Source of the DNA: DASSFG01 sp035547915
GTDB lineage: Bacteria; Planctomycetota; Planctomycetia; Pirellulales; JAICIG01
Assembly (NCBI GenBank): GCA_035547915.1
Contig: DASZTS010000003.1
Span: forward strand, 1 to 31,715
Length of the DNA stretch: 31,715 nucleotides
Direction: 5' to 3'
In this document: in pieces, positions 7,813-15,950 of the stretch
Position numbering within the stretch: the first letter of the stretch is position 1
Layout of the letters: each line of letters begins with the position of its first letter
The notes under the pieces: generated by a model
Seen by the model: only the letters and a program-made list of their open reading frames with translations
Told to the model about the DNA's origin: nothing
Databases searched by the model: none
Program-made: the position numbers and the translations under genes

Positions 7813-10245
7813 ATGGCGCAGATCACTTCCTTACCGCTCAGCCGACGCGATTTCGTCTTCAGCCCGTTGGGAAACGACGGCAAATATGTCGTCAAGGATC
7901 CGCGGCGGCAGACGTATTTCCGCCTGGGACCGCGTGAGCGCCTCCTGCTCGACCTGTTGGATGGCCGGCACGACAGGGACTCGATCCGCCGGGAGTTCCA
8001 GCACCAGTTCAAGGAGGAACTGACGGAAGAGGACCTGGACGGTTTCTTCGAATTGGCCGCGTCGCGCGGCTTGCTCGAAACGCCGGGCGTCGCGCCGCCT
8101 CCGCCGGAGCCGCGACCCGCTCCGCCGCCCAGCCAGCCGTCCGTGACGACAGCGCGACCGTCCGGTCAAAGTCTGCTCGCCTGGCGGAAGTCGGTGTGCG
8201 ACCCCGACCGGTTTTTGGGGTGGCTCGAGCCGAAGCTACGTCTGTTTTGGACGCGCGGCTTCCTGGCGATCTCGGCCGTTGCGATCCTGGCCGCGGCGGC
8301 CGTGCTGTGGTTGAACCGAGGTCAGTTTGTCAGCGATCTGGCGAATAACCTGCGTTGGCAGACATTGCTGCTGGGCGGAATCGCGCTGATCATCGTCACC
8401 AGCTTGCACGAGAGCGCACACGGACTCACCTGCAAGCATTACGGCGGCGAGGTGCACGAGGTCGGCTTCCTGCTGATCTTCTTCATGCCGTCGTTCTTCT
8501 GCAACGTTTCCGACGCCTGGCTGTTACCCAAGAAATCGCAACGCCTGGCCGTCACGTTCGCCGGCGGGTATTTCGAGCTCTGCCTGTGGGCGGCGGCCGT
8601 CTTCACCTGGCGGTTGACGATGGAGGACACGCTCGTCAACTACGTGGCCTGGACCGTGGTGTCGGTCTCGGGCGTGCGCGTGCTCTTCAACTTCATGCCG
8701 TTCATCAAGCTCGACGGCTATTACCTGCTGAGCGACATCCTCGATCTGCCGAACCTGCGGCAGCGGGGACTCGAGCGCGTGGCTGCACGCCTGCGTTGGT
8801 TGTTGTGGGGTGCGGCGTCGCCGCGGCCCGAGTCGCGCGAAAAGACGCTCATCGTCTACGGCGTGGTGTGCTGGTCGGCATCGCTGGCCCTGTTGGCGAG
8901 CATGCTCTGGGCGATGGGACGCCAGCTCGATGGGTACATCGGGCATTGGGGCGCGGTCGTCGTTCTGGCGCCGCTGGCCTTGGCGGCGGGGCGCACGATG
9001 TTTCAGGGGCTGTTTATGGGAGAACCGAGCCAGATGGTGCGTCGCAGGCCGATCCGCTGCATGTTCTGGGGCGCGTCGTTGTCGGGGCTGTCTGCCGTGT
9101 TGGGCCTGGTGAAGATCGAGCAACGGGCGACGGGCGATTTTCGCGTCGAACCGGCCACGCGCATGCAGGTGCGTGCCCCGCTGGCCGCGTTCTTGAAGGA
9201 AGTGGCCGGAGACGAAGGGACCTCGGTGTCGGAGGGCCAGCGCGTGGCGCTCTTGGAAGTGCCCGACCTGGAGAGCAAGATCGCCAGCAAACGGGCCGAG
9301 GTGCGCGAGACCGAGGCGCAGCTCACTCTATTGAAAACCGGCGCCCGCCAAGAAGAACTGGACGACGCCCGACAGCGCGTCGAGCGCGCGATGCGCTGGC
9401 GCGACCTGGCCGAGTCGGATCTGGAGCGCAGCCGCAAAGCGGTGCAAAAGCATCTCGGCCGCTTGGAGCAGAAGAAGATCGAAGTGGAAGCATCGCTCAA
9501 GCAGGCGAGCGAAGACGTACAGCGCTGGAAGAAACTCTATCTGCGGAAGGTGGTGACCGAGCAGCAACTCCACGAAGCGCAGACCGCCTTCAAGAAAGCC
9601 CGGGCGCAGCTCGCGCAGGTGCGCAACGAGAAGTCGGCCGAAGAGACCGTCGGCACGCTCAAGGCCGAAGAAGAACTCGCCCGCCGCGAGCGAGAACTGG
9701 ACGAAGCCAAGGCGGCGCTCACCCTGCTCGAAGCCGGTTCACGGCAGGAGGAGATCGAAGCCGCGGAAGCGTCGCTCGCGCGGCAGAATGAGGAACTTGC
9801 CTTCTTGGAGGAGCAGCAGAAGAAGCTGCCGCTCTACAGCCGCGTCGAGGGCGTGATCACCACGCCTCACCTGGAGGATCGCGTCGGCGAATACATCGAG
9901 CAGGGCGGCCTGGTGTGCGAATTGGAGGAGGCGTCGTCGTTGGAGGTGGAGATCTCCGTCCCCGAAGACAACATCTCCGACGTCAAGCCGGGGCAGTGCG
10001 TCGACCTGAAGGCCCGCGCCCTGCCCTACGAGACGTTCGAGGCCAAGGTCGAGCGGATCGCGCCGGCGGCGACGGGCGGCGACCATCAGAGCACGGTGGT
10101 GGTCTACAGCCGCCTGCTCAACGGCGCGACGGCGCTCAAGCCCGAGATGACCGGCCACGCCCGCATCTATTGCGGCAAGAAGCCGATCGGCCAGATCGGC
10201 ATGGACTACGTGTTGCGATTCATCCGCACCGAGTTTTGGTGGTAG
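7813..10245 (+). CDS. PqqD-like / M50 site-2 protease / HlyD-like fusion, putative peptide processing and export protein
   Basis: Three modules follow one another in 810 aa. Residues about 8-92 form a PqqD-like (RRE-type) domain: YVVKDPRRQTYFRLGPRE, then LTEEDLDGFFELAASRGLLE. A proline-rich linker leads to a polytopic M50 metalloprotease with HESAH at 199-203 and the third ligand likely D301 in FIKLDGYYLLSD. From about residue 440 there is a HlyD/membrane-fusion part: lipoyl-like half (RAPLAAFLKEVAGDEGTSV), a long coiled coil (about 490-680), the second lipoyl half, and a beta-barrel domain. Proteins of this sort are common in planctomycetes and are thought to act with ABC or RND exporters. 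The ATG at 7813 was preferred to a TTG two codons earlier. The neighbouring 70-aa peptide is a natural substrate candidate; no dedicated transporter is in the window. Confidence 0.85.
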   Translation: MAQITSLPLSRRDFVFSPLGNDGKYVVKDPRRQTYFRLGPRERLLLDLLDGRHDRDSIRREFQHQFKEELTEEDLDGFFELAASRGLLETPGVAPPPPEPRPAPPPSQPSVTTARPSGQSLLAWRKSVCDPDRFLGWLEPKLRLFWTRGFLAISAVAILAAAAVLWLNRGQFVSDLANNLRWQTLLLGGIALIIVTSLHESAHGLTCKHYGGEVHEVGFLLIFFMPSFFCNVSDAWLLPKKSQRLAVTFAGGYFELCLWAAAVFTWRLTMEDTLVNYVAWTVVSVSGVRVLFNFMPFIKLDGYYLLSDILDLPNLRQRGLERVAARLRWLLWGAASPRPESREKTLIVYGVVCWSASLALLASMLWAMGRQLDGYIGHWGAVVVLAPLALAAGRTMFQGLFMGEPSQMVRRRPIRCMFWGASLSGLSAVLGLVKIEQRATGDFRVEPATRMQVRAPLAAFLKEVAGDEGTSVSEGQRVALLEVPDLESKIASKRAEVRETEAQLTLLKTGARQEELDDARQRVERAMRWRDLAESDLERSRKAVQKHLGRLEQKKIEVEASLKQASEDVQRWKKLYLRKVVTEQQLHEAQTAFKKARAQLAQVRNEKSAEETVGTLKAEEELARRERELDEAKAALTLLEAGSRQEEIEAAEASLARQNEELAFLEEQQKKLPLYSRVEGVITTPHLEDRVGEYIEQGGLVCELEEASSLEVEISVPEDNISDVKPGQCVDLKARALPYETFEAKVERIAPAATGGDHQSTVVVYSRLLNGATALKPEMTGHARIYCGKKPIGQIGMDYVLRFIRTEFWW

Positions 10246-10290
10246 GCGTTTTGGTGGTAGGCGTTTTGGTGGTAGGCGTTCTGGTGGCGG
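10233..10290 (+). repeat. 15-bp tandem repeat across the stop codon of the M50-HlyD gene
   Basis: The unit GTTTTGGTGGTAGGC occurs three times exactly (10233, 10248, 10263), followed by a degenerate fourth copy. The TAG stop lies in the first unit and recurs in frame in each of the next two, so expansion cannot lengthen the protein. Confidence 0.9.
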
Positions 10291-10294
10291 GCCG

Positions 10295-10732
10295 TCACCG
10301 CCGCAGCCGCCGCAAGATGATGTAGAACGGCGGCAGGTAGCCGATGTCGGATACGAACAGGATCGCCACGAAGATCGGCGGCAGTTTTCCGACGCCGACG
10401 TAGTACAGCCCCAGCACGCTGCCCAGCGCCTTGCTCCAGAAGCCGAGCAGCAGGATGTTGCGGTTCTCGCGCGGATGGGCCGCCACCATCCAATAACCGA
10501 CACCGAACAGCCCGACGAGCATGCCGACCAGTTGGATCGGCAGATTCATCTCGGGCTTGGGGACGCCGAGCAGCTTGAATCCCTCGTGGTAGAGGCAGAG
10601 CATGCCCAGCCCGGCCAGCAGGTTGTAGCCGCCGACGAACCACAGCAGCCGCGTCATCCACGGCGCCGGGACCGGATCAGCTCCCGTTTCAGAGTGTCTG
10701 CGGCTCCATGAGCGCCGCTTTGCCATTGCCAT
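10295..10732 (-). CDS. Small polytopic membrane protein of unknown function
   Basis: Up to 145 residues with about four hydrophobic helices (LLWFVGGYNLLAGLGMLCLY, LVGMLVGLFGVGYWMVAA, a GFWSKALGSVLGLYYVGVG segment and FVAILFVSDIGYLPPFYII) and a basic C-terminus (ILRRLRR), giving an inner-membrane topology. I do not recognise the family. The first ATG (10732) lies 44 bases inside the end of the sulfite reductase gene. An ATG at 10657 (MTRLLWF...) lies 31 bases past that stop and starts just before the first helix; it is equally plausible and would give 120 residues. Co-orientation and tight spacing suggest cotranscription with the sulfite reductase. Confidence 0.7.
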   Translation of the reverse strand: MAMAKRRSWSRRHSETGADPVPAPWMTRLLWFVGGYNLLAGLGMLCLYHEGFKLLGVPKPEMNLPIQLVGMLVGLFGVGYWMVAAHPRENRNILLLGFWSKALGSVLGLYYVGVGKLPPIFVAILFVSDIGYLPPFYIILRRLRR

Positions 10733-12464
10733 TGGGGGAATGCGCCTGTGACTCGTAAGCCCCCGACCAGGCCAGCAGGTCGTCGGCCCCCTTGCGATGG
10801 CAGAAATCGCCGAACGTCTCGCCCGGCTGGCGGTCTTGCTTGAAGTACACGAACACCGGGCTCAGCGTCGCGACGATTTCTTCCTCGGGCACGAGATCCT
10901 TGTAGAGGAAGTTCAAGCGATCGCCCAACAGACGGCCGCCGAGGAACAAGGTGTACTTCCCGGCCGTCTTGCCCACCAGGCCCACGTCGCTGTTGTAGGG
11001 GCGGGCACAGCCGTTCGGGCAGCCCGTCATGCGTATCGTGAATCGCTCGCTCGACAGGCCGAGCCGCGCCAGTTCGACTTCGATCTTATCGATCACCGTC
11101 GGCAGCGCTCGTTCGGCCTCGGTGATCGACAGTCCGCACGTCGGCCAGGCCACGCAGGCCATCGACCAACGACGGGCATTCGAGATCTCGTGCGAGAGCT
11201 TCACGCCGTGCCGCCGCAGGATCTGCTCGATCTCCGTACGGTTCTCGGCGGCGATGTCGGTGAAGAGGATGCTCTGGTGGGCCGTCAAGCGGATGCCCGG
11301 TTGATAGGTGCGGCAGATCTCGCGCAGTGCCGTCTTCAACCGCAACTCGCCGGCGTCGTGGATGCGTCCGTTCTCGACGTTCAGCCCGTAATACCAGCGG
11401 CCGTCGCCCTGTTCGTGCCAGCCGAGGTGATCGTCGAAGCCGCGCACGTCGTCGGGATGAGGATCGGCCAGCTTGTGGCCGTAATATTCCTCGACCTTCG
11501 ACTTGAACCACTCCAGACCCCGATCGGCGATCACGTACTTCAAGCGGGCGATCTTGCGGTCGGCCCGGTTGCCGTGATCGCGCTGCACCTTGATGACCTC
11601 GGTGGCCACGTCGATGACCTGGTCGGGCGTGACGAAGGCCATCCGCTTGGCCACCGCGGGAAATGTCTTCTTGGCGCTGGGGGTGACGCCCATGCCGCCG
11701 CCGACGAGCACGTTGTACCCCACGATGCGATAGTTCTCGCAGATGGCCATCAGCCCCAGATCGTTGGCATACATGTCGACGCAGTTGTCGCCCGGCAGAC
11801 CGATGGCCGTCTTGAACTTGCGCGGCAGATAGGTGGGGCCGTAGATCGGTTCGACCACGTGGCCGTTGGAACCACCCCCGACGAGCTGTTCTTCGCCGCT
11901 ATGCGGATCCTTGAGCCAGATTTCGTGATAGGCGCGGGTGCGCGGCGCCAGGTGGTCGGCCAGGCGGTCGGCCAGATGCTGCAACTCGGCGTGGACCGGA
12001 TCGAAATGGTGCGGCGCGGGGCAGCACATGATATTGCGCTCGACGTCGCCGCAGGCGGCCAGCGTGGTGAGCTGTACCTCGTTGATGCGGGCGATGACCG
12101 GCTTGAGGTTTTCTTTGACGACGCCGTGGAGCTGCAACCCCTGCCGGCTGGTGCAGCGCAGGGTCGTGTTCCCCAACTCGTCGCAGAGGTCGAGCTCGGC
12201 GAGCATCTGCTCGCTGGTCAGTTTGCCGCCCGGGATGCGCGTCCGCACCATGAAGATGAACGCCTTGCCCGATTTGCCACCCGTCTTGTGGGCTCGATGG
12301 TCGCGGTCGTCCTGCTGATAGGTGCCGTGGTGCTTGAGGAGCTGGATGCTCTCCTTGCCGAAAAAATCGTTGCCGTCGATCAACTCGGCGGCGATCTCTC
12401 CGCGCAGGTTATGGCTCTCGGCCTTGATGCCCTCGACCGGGCTGAGCTTGGCTTCGTCGGACAT
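10689..12464 (-). CDS. cysI: Assimilatory sulfite reductase hemoprotein (siroheme / 4Fe-4S)
   Basis: This 591-aa protein reduces sulfite to sulfide with six electrons in cysteine synthesis. The siroheme and iron-sulfur ligands are clear: C437 and C443 in ACVAWPTCGL, and C482 and C486 in TGCPNGCARP, matching C-x5-C and C-x3-C. The TGCPNGCARP variant with the following VGLVGKTAGKY favours sulfite over nitrite reductase. The N-terminal half contains the parachute-domain sequence CTSRQGLQLHGVVK and the siroheme-side RNIMCCPAPHH. Full length for the family. No flavoprotein partner is adjacent, so the electron donor could be ferredoxin or an NADPH-flavoprotein encoded elsewhere. No strong Shine-Dalgarno precedes the ATG. 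Confidence 0.92.
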   Translation of the reverse strand: MSDEAKLSPVEGIKAESHNLRGEIAAELIDGNDFFGKESIQLLKHHGTYQQDDRDHRAHKTGGKSGKAFIFMVRTRIPGGKLTSEQMLAELDLCDELGNTTLRCTSRQGLQLHGVVKENLKPVIARINEVQLTTLAACGDVERNIMCCPAPHHFDPVHAELQHLADRLADHLAPRTRAYHEIWLKDPHSGEEQLVGGGSNGHVVEPIYGPTYLPRKFKTAIGLPGDNCVDMYANDLGLMAICENYRIVGYNVLVGGGMGVTPSAKKTFPAVAKRMAFVTPDQVIDVATEVIKVQRDHGNRADRKIARLKYVIADRGLEWFKSKVEEYYGHKLADPHPDDVRGFDDHLGWHEQGDGRWYYGLNVENGRIHDAGELRLKTALREICRTYQPGIRLTAHQSILFTDIAAENRTEIEQILRRHGVKLSHEISNARRWSMACVAWPTCGLSITEAERALPTVIDKIEVELARLGLSSERFTIRMTGCPNGCARPYNSDVGLVGKTAGKYTLFLGGRLLGDRLNFLYKDLVPEEEIVATLSPVFVYFKQDRQPGETFGDFCHRKGADDLLAWSGAYESQAHSPNGNGKAALMEPQTL

Positions 12465-12784
12465 GAAAGATTATGGAGAAATGGGGGAAGCGGTGGGATG
12501 CGAAAGAACGGACTTGCGGCTCGAAAGCCGACTAACATTACCGTCATTGTCGTAATTGTAGGACGGTAGTCAACAGAATACCTTCGGCCGCGCGAAAAGT
12601 CATCACGAATTACCGCATCGGCTGTCGCGGTCCGGCCAAGCATCCTTCGCGACCGGCGAAGATCAATAAGCCGTGCGACAACCTATTCTCCGCGGCAGTC
12701 AATCGGTATCGTTGACGGTCGCACGCCTCGGCCGGTTTTGGACGGTTTTTGTATTTGTATTTCCGCGAGTGTTGACCGCGCGCC
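12465..12784. other. Divergent intergenic region, no gene seen
   Basis: About 320 bases between cysI and the methyltransferase gene. For cysI there is only a weak promoter guess on the minus strand (TTGACT from 12573 down, then 17 bases, then ACAATG). No RNA structure or operator stands out. Confidence 0.4.
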
Positions 12785-13429
12785 ATGCTTCGTGACCACC
12801 GCCTCTTCTTCCGCGAATACCTGCGACACTTCCACGACACCGGAGCGATCGCGCCCAGCAGCCGCTGGCTGGGGGCGGCCCTGGCCCGGCACGTGTCGGC
12901 GGGGAACGGTCCGCGCAGGGTGCTCGAAGTGGGGCCGGGTACGGGGGCCGTGACGCGGCAGATCGTCGGCCGGTTGGGCGAGCAGGACCGTTTCGACCTG
13001 GTCGAACTGAATCCGTCGTTCGTGGAGTGTCTGCAACGCCGTTTCGACCAGGAGCCGCACTTCGTGCGCGTGGCGCAGCGGGCGCGGGTCATCAATTCGC
13101 CGGTCGAAGAACTACCCTGCGACCAGCCGTACGACGCCATCGTGTCGGGGCTGCCGCTCAACAATTTCTCGGTTGACGATGTGCGCAGGATCTTGGAGAC
13201 GTTCGGCCGCCTGCTGGCGCCGGGCGGCACGCTCTCCTTCTTCGAATACGTCGCCGTGCGGCCCGCGCGGGCCCTGGTGAGCGGCCGGCGCGAGCGCGAG
13301 CGGTTGCGCGGCATCGGCGAGGCGCTGCGCGAGACGCTCGACGGCCGCGAATTCGCGCGCGAATGCATCTGGCCCAACCTTCCGCCCGCCTGGGTACACC
13401 ACGTGCGCTTTGTGCCCGCCCGGGCCTGA
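12785..13429 (+). CDS. PmtA-like SAM-dependent methyltransferase (putative phospholipid N-methyltransferase)
   Basis: A class I methyltransferase of 214 aa. Motif I is LEVGPGTGAVTRQI near residue 47, motif II acidic residue in FDLVELNPSFVE, and the motif IV-like stretch is YDAIVSGLPLNNFS. The last of these (V/I-SGLPLxNF) is characteristic of the Rhodobacter-type phosphatidylethanolamine N-methyltransferases and relatives of KsgA. The N-terminal LRDHRLFFREYLRH helix also fits PmtA-like proteins, which bind the membrane surface. The substrate is therefore probably phosphatidylethanolamine, but other lipid or small-molecule acceptors are possible. It stands alone, divergent from cysI, and no strong ribosome site was found. 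Confidence 0.75.
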   Translation: MLRDHRLFFREYLRHFHDTGAIAPSSRWLGAALARHVSAGNGPRRVLEVGPGTGAVTRQIVGRLGEQDRFDLVELNPSFVECLQRRFDQEPHFVRVAQRARVINSPVEELPCDQPYDAIVSGLPLNNFSVDDVRRILETFGRLLAPGGTLSFFEYVAVRPARALVSGRRERERLRGIGEALRETLDGREFARECIWPNLPPAWVHHVRFVPARA

Positions 13430-13523
13430 GGCCGGGTAGTGCTACCGTGCGTCCCTGCGCCAAACAAAAACCCGAAACCAGTGCCTGGCGGGATGCCGGG
13501 ATTTTGGGCAGGGGTTGGCAAAC

Positions 13524-13754
13524 TCACCGCCTGATTCCGTGGAAGTCCCAGAGGTCGATCCACGGCTCGAGGATCTGCTTGAATGGCCTGAGCGGCGCGT
13601 AGACCACCTCGAAGACGCGAACGAGTGTCCCATTGCCGCGGTTTGCGCCAACCACCGCGAAGGCGGGGCCGATGCTCAGAGGGTAGGCCAAGAGTAGCAT
13701 CACGAGCACGACGGCCACCCAGGTGCCGCCACGCTTCGTTCGGTTCTCGTCCAT
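13524..13754 (-). CDS. Small membrane protein, MDEN-type start
   Basis: This 76-aa protein starts MDENRTKRGG and has one hydrophobic helix (WVAVVLVMLLLAYPLSIGPA) followed by a short periplasmic or cytoplasmic tail (PLRPFKQILEPWIDLWDFHG). The family is not recognised; small proteins of this build are common in planctomycetes. The ATG at 13754 was chosen rather than one at 13937, because the intervening residues belong to a fossil in another frame. No partner gene is evident. Confidence 0.6.
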   Translation of the reverse strand: MDENRTKRGGTWVAVVLVMLLLAYPLSIGPAFAVVGANRGNGTLVRVFEVVYAPLRPFKQILEPWIDLWDFHGIRR

Positions 13755-13774
13755 GCCCTGATGGTAGCACGGCC

Positions 13775-13937
13775 CTATATGCAGCGGCCGAAATGGGACG
13801 TGTCGGGCGGAGGGAATGCCGGCCTGTTTCGTTCGCGGAGCCACTTGGCGAAGGCCGGTGCTCCGATTGCCGACAGCACGGCTGCGATGGTCATGGCCAG
13901 CGAAGAGGGAACGCAGGCGAAATTGCAGGCGGCGCAT
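13775..13937 (-). pseudogene. Frameshifted small membrane protein of the FSLR-helix type
   Basis: From an ATG at 13937 the minus strand reads MRRLQFRLRSLFA, the start typical of small planctomycete membrane proteins. That frame then degenerates. The neighbouring frame picks up exactly there with LAMTIAAVLSAIGAPAFAKW, the helix one would expect to follow, and continues to a stop at 13775. A one-base indel near 13895 would join them. Either a decayed gene or a sequencing error. Confidence 0.45.
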
Positions 13938-14043
13938 TGGGACAGCTTACCATGTCTATTGACTAGGCGTGTCCGGAGTTGCAAGCTATGGCCTTCTTCC
14001 TTGTGGGGGGTGTCCGCGTAGCTGTCTGCGCAGTATAATTGCC

Positions 14044-14640
14044 GTGAGAAATCCTTGGAGCACAAAGCTTTACGACAATTCTTCCAAATCATTCGTACCT
14101 GCCAAGATTGCTCTCTTAACGGCCGAAACGGCCGAAGAGTATATAGACAAAGGTTGGTGGACTGGTTTGGATGGGGAAGATAACGAAGACGACAGGTATT
14201 GGGATTGGTCGAAGTTCATCCATCAGCATCGCTATGGTTCTCGGAGCAAAAAATACGAGTTTCGGGCACTGCGGACTGATGATCATGCGATTCAAAGTGC
14301 CATTATTTTAGAAACGAACGTCCAAACCCCGAACTATCCACCAGGAGTGCGAATCTGTAATCTCTCGTCCGCGCCATGGAACAGGTTCTCGCTTGCTGGC
14401 GAGAACCGGCGGTATTGTGGATGCGGACGCCAATTGGTTGTTTTCGCCTGCATCGTGACCTATAACCTAGGCACACAAGGGGCAATCGTCGGCTACCCCT
14501 TAAAGAATTCGATCGAATTTTACACCAGACTCGGATTCTCCCCGACCGGCATTTTCGATGCACGACTCGGTTTGGAGCTTTACGAACTTCCTCCGGACTC
14601 TATCGAAGGCATTTTGACCGAAAACGGGTTATTCGCATGA
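14044..14640 (+). CDS. GNAT-family N-acetyltransferase, first gene of a three-gene operon
   Basis: The C-terminal part shows the acetyl-CoA pyrophosphate loop RYCGCGR (R-x-x-G-x-G-R) followed by a long helix, then GTQGAIVGYPLKNS and the motif B signature IEFYTRLGFSPTG. A preceding NLSSAPWNR is also common in this group. The substrate is unknown. The start is uncertain: the frame is open from 13969, but the first 25 residues there look non-coding. A GTG at 14044 gives 198 aa and lies just after TATAAT (14034-14039), which would give a nearly leaderless message. Its stop overlaps the ATG of the next gene (ATGA). The gene is AT-richer than its surroundings, suggesting transfer. Confidence 0.65.
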   Translation: MRNPWSTKLYDNSSKSFVPAKIALLTAETAEEYIDKGWWTGLDGEDNEDDRYWDWSKFIHQHRYGSRSKKYEFRALRTDDHAIQSAIILETNVQTPNYPPGVRICNLSSAPWNRFSLAGENRRYCGCGRQLVVFACIVTYNLGTQGAIVGYPLKNSIEFYTRLGFSPTGIFDARLGLELYELPPDSIEGILTENGLFA

Positions 14641-14888
14641 ATGTTGACTGTGCATCTATGCCAGAACTGCCCGACGAACTACAACTGCCGTTCGAGAACT
14701 ACGATAGCGTCTCGTATGACGACGAGCTGGGCGTTCATCTTGTCCGGATGCTCAATCTCCATCCCGAGCTGGTGCGCTTTCGCCAGATGAAGGACTTGGC
14801 CAAGCTTTCGACCGAAACGAAGCAGCTCTTGCTGAACGACATGAACCGGGCGCTTGGGCTGCGCCCGTTGCAATTGCCGAATGATTGA
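14637..14888 (+). CDS. 83-aa protein between GNAT and metalloprotease genes
   Basis: This small acidic protein (MNVDCASMPELPDEL...) has no recognised domain. It contains helical stretches rich in Leu and charged residues (LGVHLVRMLNLHPELVRF, LSTETKQLLLNDMNRALGL). It overlaps the previous gene by ATGA and the following gene by eight bases, so all three are made together. In ImmA/IrrE gene pairs the neighbour is usually an HTH repressor and protease target; no HTH is visible here, but an equivalent target or antitoxin-like role is possible. That role is a guess. Confidence 0.65.
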   Translation: MNVDCASMPELPDELQLPFENYDSVSYDDELGVHLVRMLNLHPELVRFRQMKDLAKLSTETKQLLLNDMNRALGLRPLQLPND

Positions 14889-15591
14889 TGTCTACGAAGC
14901 TCTAGCTTTCTGCGGAGAGCATTTTCCGGAAGGGCCAGAGCGGCTTGCTGAGAGGCTCGGCGCTTCCGTCGAATACCATCCGCTCGATGGATGTGAGGGC
15001 TGGTGCGTTCAAGGCGATGCCGGCGTCATCATTCGGATCAATAGCTCATCGCCATTGACGCGGCAGCGGTTCACGCTCGCGCACGAACTGGCCCACCTGC
15101 TTCTTCATACGGCGCCGGATGTTGAGATTCTGGTCGAGTTGGGGTGCCCCGTTGATGATGAAGAGCGAAGCGTCAACAATTTGGCCGCGCAAATGCTACT
15201 TCCATCGCAGGTAATGATAGAACTGGTTACGTCATTACCGATTCCACGGCGAGACATACTTGCCATCGCCGCAAAGGCGAGGTCGTCAGATGCCGTTGTG
15301 GCGCAGCGCATCGTGCAGATGAAAGGCCAGCTTGGGATCGCAAACGCCTTCTTCGCAGAGTTCAGAGAATCCAATTTCTGGGTCTCACCGGCATTTGCAT
15401 GCCCGCCGCCACGTGTTCGAGAGCTGTTGACTAAAGCGAAAGCCGCATACCCCAACGATTACGAGTATGAGCACATCGGACGCCAGAACTCGGTTGCAAT
15501 TTTCGAAACGCCCTGGTCAACCACAATGCTGGTTCAGTCAGTCAAGCCAAACACGGCTTTGGCATCTGCCTATTCGCCTGATTCAGACTAG
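14881..15591 (+). CDS. ImmA/IrrE-type zinc metallopeptidase
   Basis: Residues 68-72 are HELAH within RQRFTLAHELAHLLLHTAP, the hallmark of the ImmA/IrrE (DUF955) family. A third ligand is likely in the downstream DDEERSVNNLAAQMLLPSQ helix, which has the family's characteristic pattern. Proteins of this family cleave transcriptional repressors, as in mobile-element induction or the Deinococcus DNA-damage response. The ATG at 14881 lies inside the end of the 83-aa gene. The 236-aa length allows an additional C-terminal domain of unknown role (WVSPAFACPPPRVRELLTKA). Together with the GNAT and 83-aa genes it forms a compact module that could be toxin-antitoxin-like or regulatory. Confidence 0.8.
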   Translation: MIDVYEALAFCGEHFPEGPERLAERLGASVEYHPLDGCEGWCVQGDAGVIIRINSSSPLTRQRFTLAHELAHLLLHTAPDVEILVELGCPVDDEERSVNNLAAQMLLPSQVMIELVTSLPIPRRDILAIAAKARSSDAVVAQRIVQMKGQLGIANAFFAEFRESNFWVSPAFACPPPRVRELLTKAKAAYPNDYEYEHIGRQNSVAIFETPWSTTMLVQSVKPNTALASAYSPDSD

Positions 15592-15612
15592 CAATTTCAC
15601 CCCGCCGCTCTG

Positions 15613-15848
15613 ATGCGGTCTAATGAGCGAATGCACGCAACATTGATGCGTGGCTTAGTGTTCACGGGCGCTGCGGCTATGGTTATCCTTTCCGCCCCAA
15701 TGCCATGGATTGCATGGCACACGCACCGCCTGACGGACTGGCTCCCAGACTGGCGGTGGTTTTTCGTCTCGGCCGTAAGAACGATGGCTTTGCCGTTGCG
15801 TTGCTGGTCAGCGTCTGGTCGTACCTCACATGGGATTCGCCGCGCTAG
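15613..15848 (+). pseudogene. Possible frameshifted two-helix membrane protein
   Basis: The first frame gives MRGLVFTGAAAMVILSAP then WIAWHTHRLTDWLPDWRWFF, a plausible helix and loop. Around 15775 it loses sense while a neighbouring frame continues GRKNDGFAVALLVSVWSYLT and a stop at 15848, a second helix. A single indel would connect them. The family is not recognised, and the rest of the gap up to 15950 holds nothing visible. Confidence 0.3.
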
Positions 15849-15950
15849 GTCTCTGCCCGCTTGCCAGGCATTCAAATAAAACCGATTAATTGTTGCGGTT
15901 TTTAATTAACTTGAAGGCAAAGGGCATCACCTGCCTGGCGCCGACTGTTC

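Noticed and set aside
8355..9791. Second plus-strand frame of about 480 codons inside the M50-HlyD gene
   Set aside because: Arginine- and alanine-rich translation with no domains, out of frame with a well-supported gene.
10206..10661. Minus-strand frame ending in repeated HQNAY units
   Set aside because: The repeats are the reverse strand of the 15-bp tandem repeat, and the frame overlaps the membrane protein in another frame.
10797..12569. Long plus-strand open frame of about 590 codons opposite cysI
   Set aside because: It is antisense to a clear sulfite reductase with all metal ligands, and its translation is the low-complexity mixture expected of GC-rich shadow frames.
12610..13770. 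Minus-strand frame of about 386 codons over the methyltransferase gene
   Set aside because: Composition is serine/arginine-rich noise opposite a gene with clear methyltransferase motifs.
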